Assembly: GCA_029852735.1 (NCBI GenBank) | Contig: CM056809.1 | Coordinates: 75,982,444 to 76,046,443 of the forward strand | Reading direction: 5' to 3' | Source of the DNA: Persea americana | Taxonomy: Eukaryota; Streptophyta; Magnoliopsida; Laurales; Lauraceae | Length of the DNA: 64,000 nt | In this document: positions 12,701 through 22,700 of the stretch, in pieces | How positions within the stretch are numbered: the stretch's first letter is position 1 | Layout of the letters: each line of letters opens with the position of its first letter | The notes under the pieces: model-generated | Database searches by the model: none | Told to the model about the DNA's origin: nothing | The model's input: only the letters and a program-made list of their open reading frames with translations | Made by a program: the position numbers and the translations under genes

Positions 12701-15700
12701 AGTCATAAACAAGTAAATTTCCTAAAACAACATTCGGGTGAAACGTTCATTATGCAATATAGGTGTTATTATGGATGACATCACTTTTTAGTGAAATTTA
12801 CATTCACATAAGTTTAGCTAACACCCATGAAGGTTTAGGAAATTATCAGAAATCAATTCTGATATTCCCTCAATTTCGGTCACCTCGTCGGTTACCTAGC
12901 GGTTAACCGCATTAGGGGTTTCGGCTGACCGAACCACATTCGGTCAGCTTCCAGAATTTCTCAATTTTACAGGACATTTTGCCAAATTCGGTCACCTATT
13001 CGGTCACCCACTCGGCTGGCCGAAATTCAAATTTCGATTAGCCTAATTTCTTCGGTCAGCTCACGGTTCGTTTTCCAGAAGCTAAACTTCTGATGGAAAA
13101 CCCTGACAAGATTTTCGGTCAACCCTCGGCTAGCCGAACTCACAAATTCGGCTAGCCGACCTATGTCGGTCAGCTCTCGGTTAGGTGTCGGTCAGCCTAG
13201 CGGCTGACCGAATTACGCCCAGAAGTTCAGAAAATTCTAAACCGAATTTTCTGTAACTGAACTTCTTGAGTTCTAACAATTCACTTAACAATTGAAATCA
13301 ATGTAATTGAGTATACTTGCCTTGTTTGGAAACTTCTTAGCAAGAATTCCCTTGTCTAGCTTGAATCCAAGCTGAATTCCTCAAGTCAACCTCCTTTTGA
13401 ACCTAAAACCCAAAATCAATCCACAAAACAGAATTCTTGTGAATTCTTTGAGCCACAACTCAATAATGAAATCATGGAAGTGCTGAATTCAACTCAACAC
13501 TTACTTGTAGCTTCTTGGTGGAAATCTTGAGATCTTCTCAAGTTTAAACTCCAAGAGAGTAGGAAAAGAGATGAAGAAGAGGATGGTGAAGATGGAGTCC
13601 CTCTTCACAAGCACTTGTTAGCTCTCCCAATCATCACCCAAGGAAGAAAAATTGGAAGAAAGAAGAAGGAGAGAAAGAAAGAGAAGAAGAGATCGACTGT
13701 GCTGGAGGAATGGACTCAAATGAGTTCATCCTCATCTTATAATCCCCATTTTTGCATTTTACCCCCCTCCTATTCCTCTAATTACAATTCAAGTCAAATG
13801 AATGGTCATTTGAACCAGTTCACGTCGAATGGAAACAATACATTTACGGAAGTTAACGTACTCCTCAAGATATACATGTAAGTATCAAGAGTTTCCGTAT
13901 TCGACGAAATACGTGTACTTTCGTATTTACGAAAAAGTCCTTACATTGCATGGTTTAGCCTAAAACCATTTCAATTCCATTCAGAACTTTCACTATTCTT
14001 TTCATTAAGTTCAATTTGACCACTTGAGCCAAATTCTTATCAATTTAGCCAGTAATCAACATTAATTCCATAAAACATGTTGAATTAGCATTAATCCCGA
14101 TTAATTAGAGTTAATCTTAATTAACTCGGGACAGGGTATTACACAAGGTCTTGTGGACTCTTTGACACGGAATTGACAATCAAAGGGTGGGCATATATAA
14201 CTATGGCCCTAACAAATACGACTTGTTGTTCTTTCGCCAAGGGATTTTATAGAACTTCAACAAACTGAGAAATAATGCAAAAAATAATGATAATATAAGA
14301 AAGAACATAATTGAGATTTGAGAAAGATGAGAAGAATATGTGTATTATGGAAGAGAATAATGAATGAGTAGATGGATTCGAGACCAATGTTTGTGGAAGA
14401 CAGAAAGAGCACAATCAAGGAAAAGAATGATATAAGGATATAACTAATATTAAGGAATGATGCATTAGAGTCAAGACAAGATAGAGATGAGGATTGATGA
14501 AAGAAAGGCACGAGAGGAATGAAAATAAAAGGAAGGGTAAGATGGAAGAAACGAGCAATGAAAATGCAGAAATTGATGATTGCTTGTGTAAGAAAAAAAA
14601 TGGAAAGATGTACATAATATATATATAGATAGAGAGAGAGTATTCCAACGTCATGACAGGGAAGAGGGATCCATATATAAGACTAGACACCTCGAAGTAA
14701 AAGAAATAAATGAACAGAACACCCTTGCATTAAACAGCTAACATCCCTAAGGGGCATGGCCAATACCAATGCAAAAAATCTTTGATTGCAAATAGCTAGG
14801 ATACTCACCATGCGGAGCTCCTCATATATGTGACTGTTGACCCACCCTTTTGATGCTAAATTATTTAGATTTATAACAAATAGAAGTTGTGACGTAAGAT
14901 GAAGACGACGCCTAAACAAAGTGAAGGGGCTAAAAATCATGATATAGTCAGTGCAAAAAAAAGCCTTCAGCCTGTAACTGCAACTAGGTGCTTAGTTTCA
15001 AAACGTGCTTGTTTATGTTGAAACATAAAAAATGAGAAATAAGTGCAAAAGGAAAAAGAACTGATATGTATGTATGTATATATATATATATATAATTAAG
15101 GAAACACCATGTTTTAGTTTCAATTTGTAGATTTAAGCACTTGCAAGTGATTGCAGGTGTGAAGTTAGTATGAAAATCAAAATATTTTCTAATTTTAAAA
15201 TCAGTAAACAAAACAATAAACATTCACATTATAAAAAAAAAAAAAAATCAAAGAAAAAAGAATTGGAAGAAAAGACATTAAGATATCATTTAAAAATAAA
15301 TTTTAATTATGAAACAATCATATTACATTCACATTATAGCCAAATCGGCTGACCTTTTACATTTCTTGCATTTAAGGTCCACTACAAATAATAATGTAGT
15401 AATAATGATAATAATAATCTTAATTTTTAAAAAAAAATCTACCAAAAACCCCTAGATCGGTTAAAGCAGTAATACTACGCTGCAGCTTTAATCCACCTTC
15501 CACCATAAAGTCATAACTCAAAATTCACAAATAGGTTCGTTTATTCAAGACGCAAGAGAACTACAAATGAAAATGAGCCCCTAAATATTGTCTCTGCTCA
15601 CCAATCACAGGGTTAGAATGGAGTAAAACTGGTATGAAATAGGGAGGTATTTGAAAAGCTAAAGCGTATGTAACCTGTGGCAAGGAGTCGAGAATCAAAC

Positions 15701-15807
15701 TGTGGACTCGCCTGATATGGACCAGGGCTCAACTGCCAAGTCGCAAGAAACTCAATCAAATGCAAACAAGTTTCAGACTAATCTTTTTCTTTTCTTTTCT
15801 TTTTTTT

Positions 15808-15852
<45 letters not shown>

Positions 15853-17205
15853 TATAAGATATGAATGTTCATTTGGTATTGGCAAATTCTTCATCCCTTC
15901 TCAATACATGAAAATGCTTCTTTCTACTTTCATTTTCTTTTGATCTCTGCCAGCTCCTTTCTTCTTTGTGACTATACAAAATACCTAAGTCTACTGTTGA
16001 ATTTGTTTTGTGCAGTGAATCAAGTTTACCGAGGGTTCCTTTAAGTTATTAATGGCATTTTTTGCTATATCAATTTTTCGAGCCGCAATAATAACAAGTG
16101 AGTAGAGACAATTGATTTACTGTTCAAATGAATTGATTCACTGTTTCAATATGTACTCTTTCAATTGATTCATTGTTTAAATGAATTGCATTTGGGCATA
16201 ATAACAAGTGAGTGGTGTGCAAAATCACAACAAAGAAAATTGAGGCCCAATAAGAAGAACAACACTTACTGATCGCGTGTCAACCCAAAGCTGGGAGACA
16301 AAACCCAAGCTAAGTGCAGATTCCATGCTAATCACTTGCTTCGCAAGCATAGTTGATCTTCTTAACACATCTTTTCTCCTCGATCCTGATATTCCAACAA
16401 GCCCCCCCTTAGATTCCATACCACTCCTCTTGGAACCTCCTGGAGGAACCAAATCACCATCCTCTTCATTGCTGGAGCTCATAATTTCCTCTGTTTTCTC
16501 CAAGTCTCTCTTCAACTCTAGAAGATCAAAAGTCGGAATCTTTTCCTTTTCACCATGACCAAATCCCTCCGATCTCCTGCCTAAAATCTTCTCTTCCGCG
16601 TCCTCAGCCTCTCTTCTGCTGCGTCGTTCTTCGAACTCGAAATTGTCATCTAAGATTTCACGATTCCTGGGATTCCAATTTTTCCTTGCACGTTTTAATT
16701 CCAGCTTGTCTCTTTCACCTCTAAGTTTCTCCGAACTGCCTAAGCTACCAAAATCCAAAGGTCCCGAATAATCTTTGTGGCTAATCTTTGCCCGCATATC
16801 ATTTCCAAAGCTTCTCGCATTCCATTTACATCTGTCGCTGTAGTTTTCCAGCTCGGAAAGACCTGAATTCCTATGTATATTACGGTATCTTTCACCTTCA
16901 TTTTTCTCAGCATTACCTCCAAACCAGCTACTAGGAAAATCTCTGCTGTCAATCTTTCCCAACATCTCATTTCCAAACCTTCTTGAATTCAAGCCACGAT
17001 TCCAATTGACATCCTTCTGCTGCTCCGAAGCGCGAATCCGACCCGAAATGTCAGAAGTTAGCGATTTTGAACGGCTTATTGCTTTGAGAAGAGATCTAGA
17101 AAACCCTAATTCTCGAGTTCGTGGGATGAGTTCGTAAAAATATAGGGTTTTTTGAGGACTCTGTAAGGAGCGAGATAGAGGAGGCAAAATGGCGCAATCC
17201 GGCAT
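3536..17205 (-). CDS. Plastid-type protein with two PRC-barrel-like repeats (7 exons, 503 aa)
   Basis: The exons in transcript order are 17205-16270, 9459-9379, 5944-5870, 5361-5317, 5204-5115, 4834-4733 and 3718-3536. All junctions are phase 0 with GT-AG borders, giving 503 residues. Residues 1 to about 55 are rich in Ser/Arg/Leu with few acids early on, as in a plastid transit peptide. Residues about 60-275 are highly charged, low-complexity Arg/Glu/Asn/Ser and probably disordered. Residues about 285-364 and 365-443 look like two PRC-barrel-like units: GFVSQLWVD...VGDVVLVQ, then GYNVVTP...VGKVRGYTF...SIIPASLV. The C-terminal 60 residues are basic, Ser/Arg-rich, ending DVDWELPMDY. Similar plant proteins are usually annotated only as PRC-barrel domain proteins; the role is unknown to me. 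It is divergent from the S6K gene. The start ATG at 17205 begins a transit-like sequence and no earlier in-frame ATG was noticed. Confidence 0.85.
4733..4834 (-). CDS. PRC-barrel gene exon 6
   Basis: 34 codons between acceptor TTTCAG and donor GTATGT. Encodes VSTYGLSVDDVLGVTSD and then VVVHEEAASHVQRLSK. Confidence 0.88.
5115..5204 (-). CDS. PRC-barrel gene exon 5
   Basis: 30 codons between acceptor TTAAG and donor GTGTGT. Encodes VRGYTFNINSGAVELLELD and ends SIIPASL, core strands of the second barrel. Confidence 0.87.
5317..5361 (-). CDS. PRC-barrel gene exon 4 (15-codon microexon)
   Basis: 45 bases between acceptor TTAG and donor GTGAGT, encoding VGYNVVTPGRQNVGK, the start of the second barrel. 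It is too short to be found by ORF length alone and is supported by phase and by fit to both neighbours. Confidence 0.85.
5870..5944 (-). CDS. PRC-barrel gene exon 3
   Basis: 25 codons between acceptor TCACAG and donor GTAAGT, encoding VGDVVLVQDESVIE...MIGLDTL. Confidence 0.88.
7976..7992 (+). repeat. L1 target-site duplication, left copy
   Basis: Perfect 17-bp match to 8589-8605. Confidence 0.92.
7993..8588 (+). mobile_element. 5'-truncated L1-type LINE with RNase H remnant, poly(A) and 17-bp TSD
   Basis: The plus strand, antisense to the host gene, encodes a decayed RNase H C-terminal domain (RVT_3 type). KLNFDGSF is followed by GGIGGVIRNWSG, an EAKGYALLIG helix, then, after an in-frame TGA at the tryptophan position of the LAIQ-W-DSRKA stretch, RDANSMADGLARE. 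A second in-frame stop lies just before RDAN. A poly(A) run at 8580-8587 closes the element. The 17-bp direct repeat ATATCTATACCTAATCT at 7976-7992 and 8589-8605 flanks it exactly, the hallmark of target-primed reverse transcription. It is dead, as it lacks reverse transcriptase and endonuclease. Confidence 0.9.
8589..8605 (+). repeat. L1 target-site duplication, right copy
   Basis: Perfect 17-bp match to 7976-7992, directly after the poly(A). Confidence 0.92.
9379..9459 (-). CDS. PRC-barrel gene exon 2
   Basis: 27 codons between acceptor CTTTTCAG and donor GTAAAG. Begins WVVVLVEVRPSLLSG and ends EDICQ, completing the strand series that started in exon 1. Confidence 0.88.
9679..9921 (-). mobile_element. 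TRIM/LTR-element internal fragment with PBS
   Basis: Read on the minus strand it starts with TTAACA then TGGTATCAAAGC, a primer-binding-site motif resembling the plant initiator-tRNA-Met type. It ends with AGTGGGG, PPT-like, followed by TGTTAACA, a possible start of the 3' LTR. The roughly 240 bases between have no coding potential. About 180 bp recur in inverse orientation at 11515-11700. LTR borders were not resolved. Confidence 0.6.
10700..11460 (-). pseudogene. Decayed retroelement ORF resembling the plant Transposase_32 / gag-like domain
   Basis: One minus-strand frame stays open from about 11460 to the stop at 10850, roughly 200 codons. It contains FTLAFRDQEVSITPDRLAF, then HNIFTFNVFPRKGN, IRICLPSLICRSI and TPFGFLMSQLARSFGF. 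This order (PRsG motif, then lP.li, then pfG.li..i...gf) is my recollection of the 'putative plant transposon protein' domain found in many plant LTR retrotransposons. After the stop the frame continues with a Pro/Gln-rich stretch to about 10700, and stops again. No start codon is evident. The domain assignment is inference. Confidence 0.5.
11515..11700 (+). mobile_element. Second TRIM/LTR-element internal fragment, inverse to 9679-9921
   Basis: Reverse complement shares long blocks with 9679-9860, including the stretch around ATCTCGAGNTGGGGCT and the GTGATAGGAAGGGTAGAATC block. Ends in CAGTGGGGTGTTAAACACC, the same PPT-plus-LTR-start pattern. Confidence 0.6.
11718..11722. repeat. Solo LTR A target-site duplication, left (CAAGG)
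   Basis: Perfect match to 14144-14148. Confidence 0.85.
11723..14143 (-). mobile_element. Solo LTR (2421 bp) with 5-bp TSD, family copy A
   Basis: Begins TGTCACGACCC and ends GGTATTACA (TG...CA ends). It is flanked by the perfect 5-bp duplication CAAGG at 11718-11722 and 14144-14148. No internal domain or second LTR is present. The reverse complement is a relative of the element at 39019-41442, sharing blocks such as the starts with CCCGAGTTAATTAAG and the segment GTGTTAGCTAAACTTATGTG. The central part (about 12880-13220) is full of imperfect palindromes of the form TCGGYNNRCCGA. Strand is given relative to copy B; the sense strand is not known. Length, ends and 5-bp TSD fit a Gypsy-type LTR. 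Confidence 0.85.
14144..14148. repeat. Solo LTR A target-site duplication, right (CAAGG)
   Basis: Perfect match to 11718-11722. Confidence 0.85.
14149..16269. other. 5' part of PRC-barrel intron 1
   Basis: AT-rich intron sequence with purine-rich stretches at 14257-14690, a TA run at about 15077-15094 and a long T-run at 15810-15851. No gene or bounded element found. Confidence 0.5.
15810..15851. repeat. Poly(T) run, 42 bases
   Basis: Uninterrupted T from 15810 to 15851, preceded by TTTTC repeats. Confidence 0.95.
16270..17205 (-). CDS. PRC-barrel gene exon 1
   Basis: 312 codons from ATG at 17205 to TCA before donor GTAAGT (16269-16264). Encodes the transit-like N-terminus, the charged low-complexity region and the start of the first barrel, ending GFVSQLWVDTRS. 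Confidence 0.85.
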
Positions 17206-19639
17206 CGCAAAAACCCTAGATTTTGGGATGCAGAGACCGTTCGAGAGCCGAGGAATCCAGATGTAGGAGAGATTTCGAGGAATGTGGAGAAGAGAGTCTG
17301 AAGTTTATCAGTGGACGGCTGTGGTAAGAGATCGAGACTGAGGAAGGTGGAGTGCAGTTACAGAGTGTTTTTGAAGAGAGTTTGCAGGTGATCTGCAGTT
17401 CGCGCAGATGGACACGATAATTGATTAGGATTTAGGTCTTTTGTTGAGGGCCTGTGGGCCGTACATGAGTTGCTTCTGTGGCAGTATAGAATGGCCATAT
17501 CAACTCTGAAAATGGGTGTCGCACTGTCGACTGTGTCCTGTTAGCGAATTTGGGTAAGGGTTTATTGAGTTTTTATTAAAATTATCTCAATTCATATGCG
17601 ATTTATCAATTTAGTGGGGTTAAAAAATTTTAATTTGAATATGATCCATTAATTTAACGGATTACATAACCCAATTCGATCACCTGTGAAGCAATTAAAT
17701 GATTTAAAATTTTAAAAAAGAAAAATTTACAGAAATATATACGCCATACGAAACTGTAAGTAAAACCTTGAGTAGATCCCACTTAAAACCTCACTATAAA
17801 ATAATAAATTTCAATTTCTTCCTTATGAATATAAGTTAATTCTAGCTACACTTAGGCACAAAATCTTTTTTAGCGGGTTGTTAACGGGGTACTAGTTTAA
17901 TTCGTACAAGATCCGTTAACTTAACTTTTTAATGGGTTTAATCCGTTAACGACATAAACTTATTAAGGGCACACCCGAATAATTTAATGTCGTGTGGATT
18001 CGTATCGTGTCAACGGGTTGTGTGGCATTTTCACAGCCTAGTGTAGCTGGGCCCAAATCTGATCTTGAATAATGTAGGCCTGATAACTAAATGGTCCAGG
18101 CTTAGACAAGGGCTCTGTATGTAAACACACTTAAATTAATTTTTTAAAAATTATTTAAATGTCCACTTGTTGGAAAATACATGTTTCACAAATGGCTCAT
18201 CTTTGTCAGATCATAATGAAATTCTACTTTTTTTTCACTAGATTGGATTAGTGGTCTTGGGTATGTGTAATAACCTATTAGAGATGAATCCTTGAACACC
18301 TACTTGAGATAAGACACACCTTTGTTGCATGAAAACTTATATTTGAGGATAATCATTGTATTGTATTATGATGAAGTACTCGTCAGTAACATGGAGTGAC
18401 AATGCATTTCTAAAATCCAAACCGCTTATTTGTCATCGCGCCCGTTATATTTTCTGCATGTATACACTCAAAATCGATACCAATGGCGATTTCAATGGGG
18501 ACAGTTGTTAAATTGATTACTGATTTTACACATCAACTCATCCTAATGAAAAAAGTGGCGAGTAAAAAGGAGTTGACTGTGTGTTCAAAATTTAGTAGAT
18601 CTAACATTGGCCATCTCATTGATTTAGATAGTAACTAATATCCGATCGTTACAATGGGTATTAGGGCTTATAAGCGATTTAGATTTTCCAAAAGGTAGGT
18701 CCCACTTACTTGTTTAATGAAGGCATTGCTCCATACTACAACGCAACAACTGCCCCAGCGCCTTCTGTACCTATACTTTTATCTCAATTCCATGGTTATT
18801 AAAACCATTTCATTTTGGTCGAAAAATCTTGTTTCAGCCATGAAGCCCAAGTGAATTGCACGATATAAGCTTTTTATTAGACTTTGGGCCAATTATTTTA
18901 TTATAATGAATTAAATGCATATATTATAGAAAATACTCATGTAAAAGTAACTCTCATCGTCTTACGATGAGAGACGCCACGATGAGCCCCACCTATTATC
19001 AATCTAGACGGTCCACACTCTTGGGACCCCCCCTTAATTACACCGGAGCCCATGGATTTGCAACCGTCTAAATGGACTAAATCATTAGATCAAGGATTAT
19101 ATTGTTTTCTTTAATATAAGTCGTTAAACTTTTATGCCACTGATTTAGGGTTTAGAGGCATGAATTGAACCCAACTGAATAGCTGGGCCCATCAAATACG
19201 ACTCTTTCTTTCCATCTCCCTAGTCTTGGTGATCAGTTGAGCCCTAGGTGGGGGCCATGAGTCACTGCAAGTTGGAAAACGTGGAAAATTTCGTTTAAGT
19301 TGCCACATTACGTAATCTTTCTCCGTCGACGCAGGCTGACTGCAAATCTAAAAGTGGGCCCTGTTTGGTTTGAGTTCCGTGCTCATCTACACGTTCCGGG
19401 TCTCTTTCAGCAAGCTCCAACCTTATCTCTGCATAGATCATCACCACCAGGGACACCTATGTGAATACAAAAATCGCAGGGGCTATTATCGTCCAATCCT
19501 GGTGGCCGCCTCTCCCACTCCCACTTGGAGCGCCAACCAGACCAAAGTAAAGGCATGTTCCCACTTGCATCCATCCCCACACTCATGCCAGTTTGGACGG
19601 TACCCCTCAACCACTGATAGCGCGCCACGTTTCATAATC
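17206..19639. other. Divergent intergenic region between PRC-barrel and S6K genes
   Basis: Contains the promoters and 5' UTRs of both genes. A CT/AGGGTTT-type leader of the minus-strand gene lies just above 17205 (RC of AAACCCTAGA, a telo-box-like motif common in plant leaders). From 17580 to 18420 the sequence is very AT-rich. An inverted CTCATCGTC/GATGAGAG motif occurs near 18954-18973. No reading frame is supported. Confidence 0.5.
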
Positions 19640-19739
19640 GAAACAAGCATCTGTTACTCTAAAATAGGATCGACGCCTAAAGAGATCAAGAAAGCGCCCT
19701 CCAGCGAAATCGATCGTTTCAGCGAGGCAATCTTCCAAG
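19640..19739 (+). other. Probable S6K leader exon (start approximate)
   Basis: A GC-richer stretch ends in CTTCCAAG with donor GTACGG at 19740, followed by CT-rich sequence typical of plant leader introns (TCTAGGGTTTGGATCTCTCG). No other plus-strand gene lies between here and the S6K ATG, so it is assigned to S6K by inference. The transcription start is not determinable. Confidence 0.45.
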
Positions 19740-22700
19740 GTACGGCATCTTCGTCTGCCCCCTTTTCGTAACGCTTTCCGTTGCTTCTACATGCGATTTT
19801 CTAGCTTCTAGGGTTTGGATCTCTCGTCTCGATCTGTTTTCAAAAGTCTCATCTTTTTCGCGGCTTCATGTCTTCCGTTTTTAGGGTTTTATCTGTTGTT
19901 GTTGCTATCGATTTACATGAAGCTGTTCGGATTCCATTTTCTGAGCTTTCGGTGCTTGGAATCGTTCGAATTGGGTGTTTTTGTGTTTCTGATCATGTAA
20001 ACTGGCCTAAGTTGGAAGGATTCTTTTTCAATTGGAAGGATTCTTTTTCAATCATGCATAGAGATTTTGTTGGATCCGTTGTTTTTTTTCTGCATGTTTC
20101 TGATTATTTTGGCATGTTGATTGTGTTTTGATGTGTGCGACAGCTGAATTTCCTTTCTTTTACATGGTTGTGTCCAATCGGAAGGTCATTCTTACACCAA
20201 TTTTGACTTGAGGTTTGGGATGTGTACCGATGCATGTTTGGAGATCTGGATTGACAGTTCTAATCCATGTTGTGCGATCCGTTTGTATGGAACTTTTGAT
20301 TTTATTATGAAAGTATGATTATTATGTTTAGCCAGAGTTTTTGAAGGAGAAAAAAAATGAAGTTCAAACCAAACAGTCACTTTTGCACATAATTGTGGAC
20401 CTTCATAGGATTTTCACAAATTTGACTGGTAACATATGGATTTGATTCAGTTTTACTTAAACTTGTTGTGCAATCAACCTGTGTATCATTCCATTTCATT
20501 ATAAAAAAAAATAAAAAAATAAAAAAAAAAAATAAAAAAAATTCAACCTGAGTATCATTACCTGGTTAAAGATACTATTTTTCATAAATTACTACTATTA
20601 CTGTTTCTCTCAAAACAAGAGTTCTGTTCTATGGTACAAAAATATTTTCTTCCGCAAGCTCTCTCTCTCTCTCTCTCTCTTTTTTTTTTTTGTAAGATCT
20701 ATGCAAGCTCTCATTAAAGGAAAATTAGGACTTCAGCTAGGGGTAAGGAACAAGGACCAATAGAAAACAATATTTTAGTCCAAAGCTGTTTCAGGAATCT
20801 AAACCTTCCTTTCTTTTGGTGAATTTGTTGGTGCCATTCCCGTTTGTTTATGGATGAATTAGCGATGGGCTTGCCGCCTGAGTAATTCAGTGAGTTCTAT
20901 AAATGATGATAACTTGGTGGTATGTGGGTTTGATAACTGATAAGGGCCTCGCAATGTTATGCATGTATCATGGGCCTGGATAATTCATTGAGCAGATTTG
21001 CTGGTTCTTGCAAATGTAGTGATGAGGTGAGTTGGTGGGTGGGACGAGAATTGTGTTTGAAGCTGGATTATGGGGCTGAAGGTCAGGAATGGATGTGAAT
21101 TGAACTGTGAGCATGGATGGTGGGCCACATATGTTTTAAAGAATTACAGCTTTGAGGGCAAATGATTGTATATTGTGCAAGGGGATTGTAGGAAAGGCTT
21201 CCACTAGAAGGGATAGAGGTGCAGTTTGTTATACTTGTTAAAACTTCCTCTTTTTTTATGCCTTATGGTTAGAGATGGGCATTGACTGATGGTGATTATA
21301 TGTACACACAATCGGGCACAATGGACACTGATAGATGGTTATGCAAGTGCTGACCAAGATCATCCATAGGAACGAGAAGGATCATGTGAAGCAAAGAAGA
21401 TGGAAAGCAGGGTAGAAGAAGAAGAAGATAAGGAGACTGACATTGGTAATAGTAAGGGCAGAATAATGGTTTAACTTGATAATGAAGACCACAAATATCT
21501 TGAATTTTAAATTAATAATTAGAATAGCTTACTCTAACTATTCCAAAAAAATAATAATAACCTGGAGGAAAAGGAGTCAAATGCATAAAGAGGGCTTCAA
21601 AATGGTTGGTATAGAAGTGTTTTGAAGATGAAATCATGGTATTTTGGTCTTTTTTGTTGAAGTTTCCAACTCAAATGGCCATTCTCCTCTCCGCCCTCCA
21701 GTTGGGGATTAAAGTAATTGTGAAGAAAAGTGAGAGGCTACAATGCAATTTACAATATTAGAGGGGCTGCATTAGAAAATCAAAACAAGGCAGGGGCCAT
21801 TTTAGGTTAAAAAAAAAAAACTTAAATATTTCGAAAGCATATTTGGAAATAGTTTGTAAGCATCTACAACCTGGGCTTGATTGCCTACTCAGTTGTGTTA
21901 GATTTCATTAATGCTGTAATTTGATAATTCCAATAATTTGCTTGAGAGGAGGACCTTTGGAGGAAGTAAATGGATGGTTGAAAAAGAAGTTAAGTTGAAG
22001 AGTTAATGCCGTGCAATCTTGGTGATTTATACTTGATTAATTGAGGCATTGTGTTCTGCTGTTGAAGCTCAAATGCCCTCCCAAAATGGTGCAATCAAGT
22101 GTTTTCTTTATTATCAATTTTTTTGGCTAGTACTTGGAGAACATACAAACTGAAAGGCTCCTCGTTCATGACTTCAAAGAATGAGAAAGCACCTCCTTTC
22201 TCATGATCTCATCTTCATCTTTTTCATAAGTGGGATATTTGCAAATCAAAGGTTAGTCACTTTGTTTACAAATAAATGAGAGTTCGCATGTTTGGGTAAC
22301 CTGAGTTCTTGCAAGTGACTGTCGTTCTGTTCCTTTCCATCATTCTTATATATTTAGTTGTGGGTTGTCCAATATTTGAAATTAAAGAGTGCCCAATTGT
22401 AAACTCAAGTTTCATAATAAAGTTGTTTACTAAAAAAATTTTCGTAATAAGATTAAAAGACACTCAATTGCACATCTCAATTAGAATTGAAAACCATTTT
22501 ATTCATTTTACCCTTCATTAAGATTATATATTACAATAATGCCATGTTGCTTTGCCATGCTACCATAGATAATTACATGTGTTTGCCATTTCTTCATTTT
22601 TATTAATTGTCGTTTTTTTCCTTTATCCCTGACTTCGTCAATATCTCTTATTATTTCTCCATGAAAGACTCTCTTTCTCACCCCGCCCCGCCGGTGGCGA

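Noticed and set aside
15680..15760. tRNA-like stretch with B-box phrase AGTTTGATTCTCG (minus strand)
   Set aside because: No cloverleaf and no convincing A-box spacing; at most an old SINE fragment.
19370..19771. Plus-strand frame of 133 codons
   Set aside because: Overlaps the presumed S6K promoter/leader and splice donor; no domain or homologue recognised.
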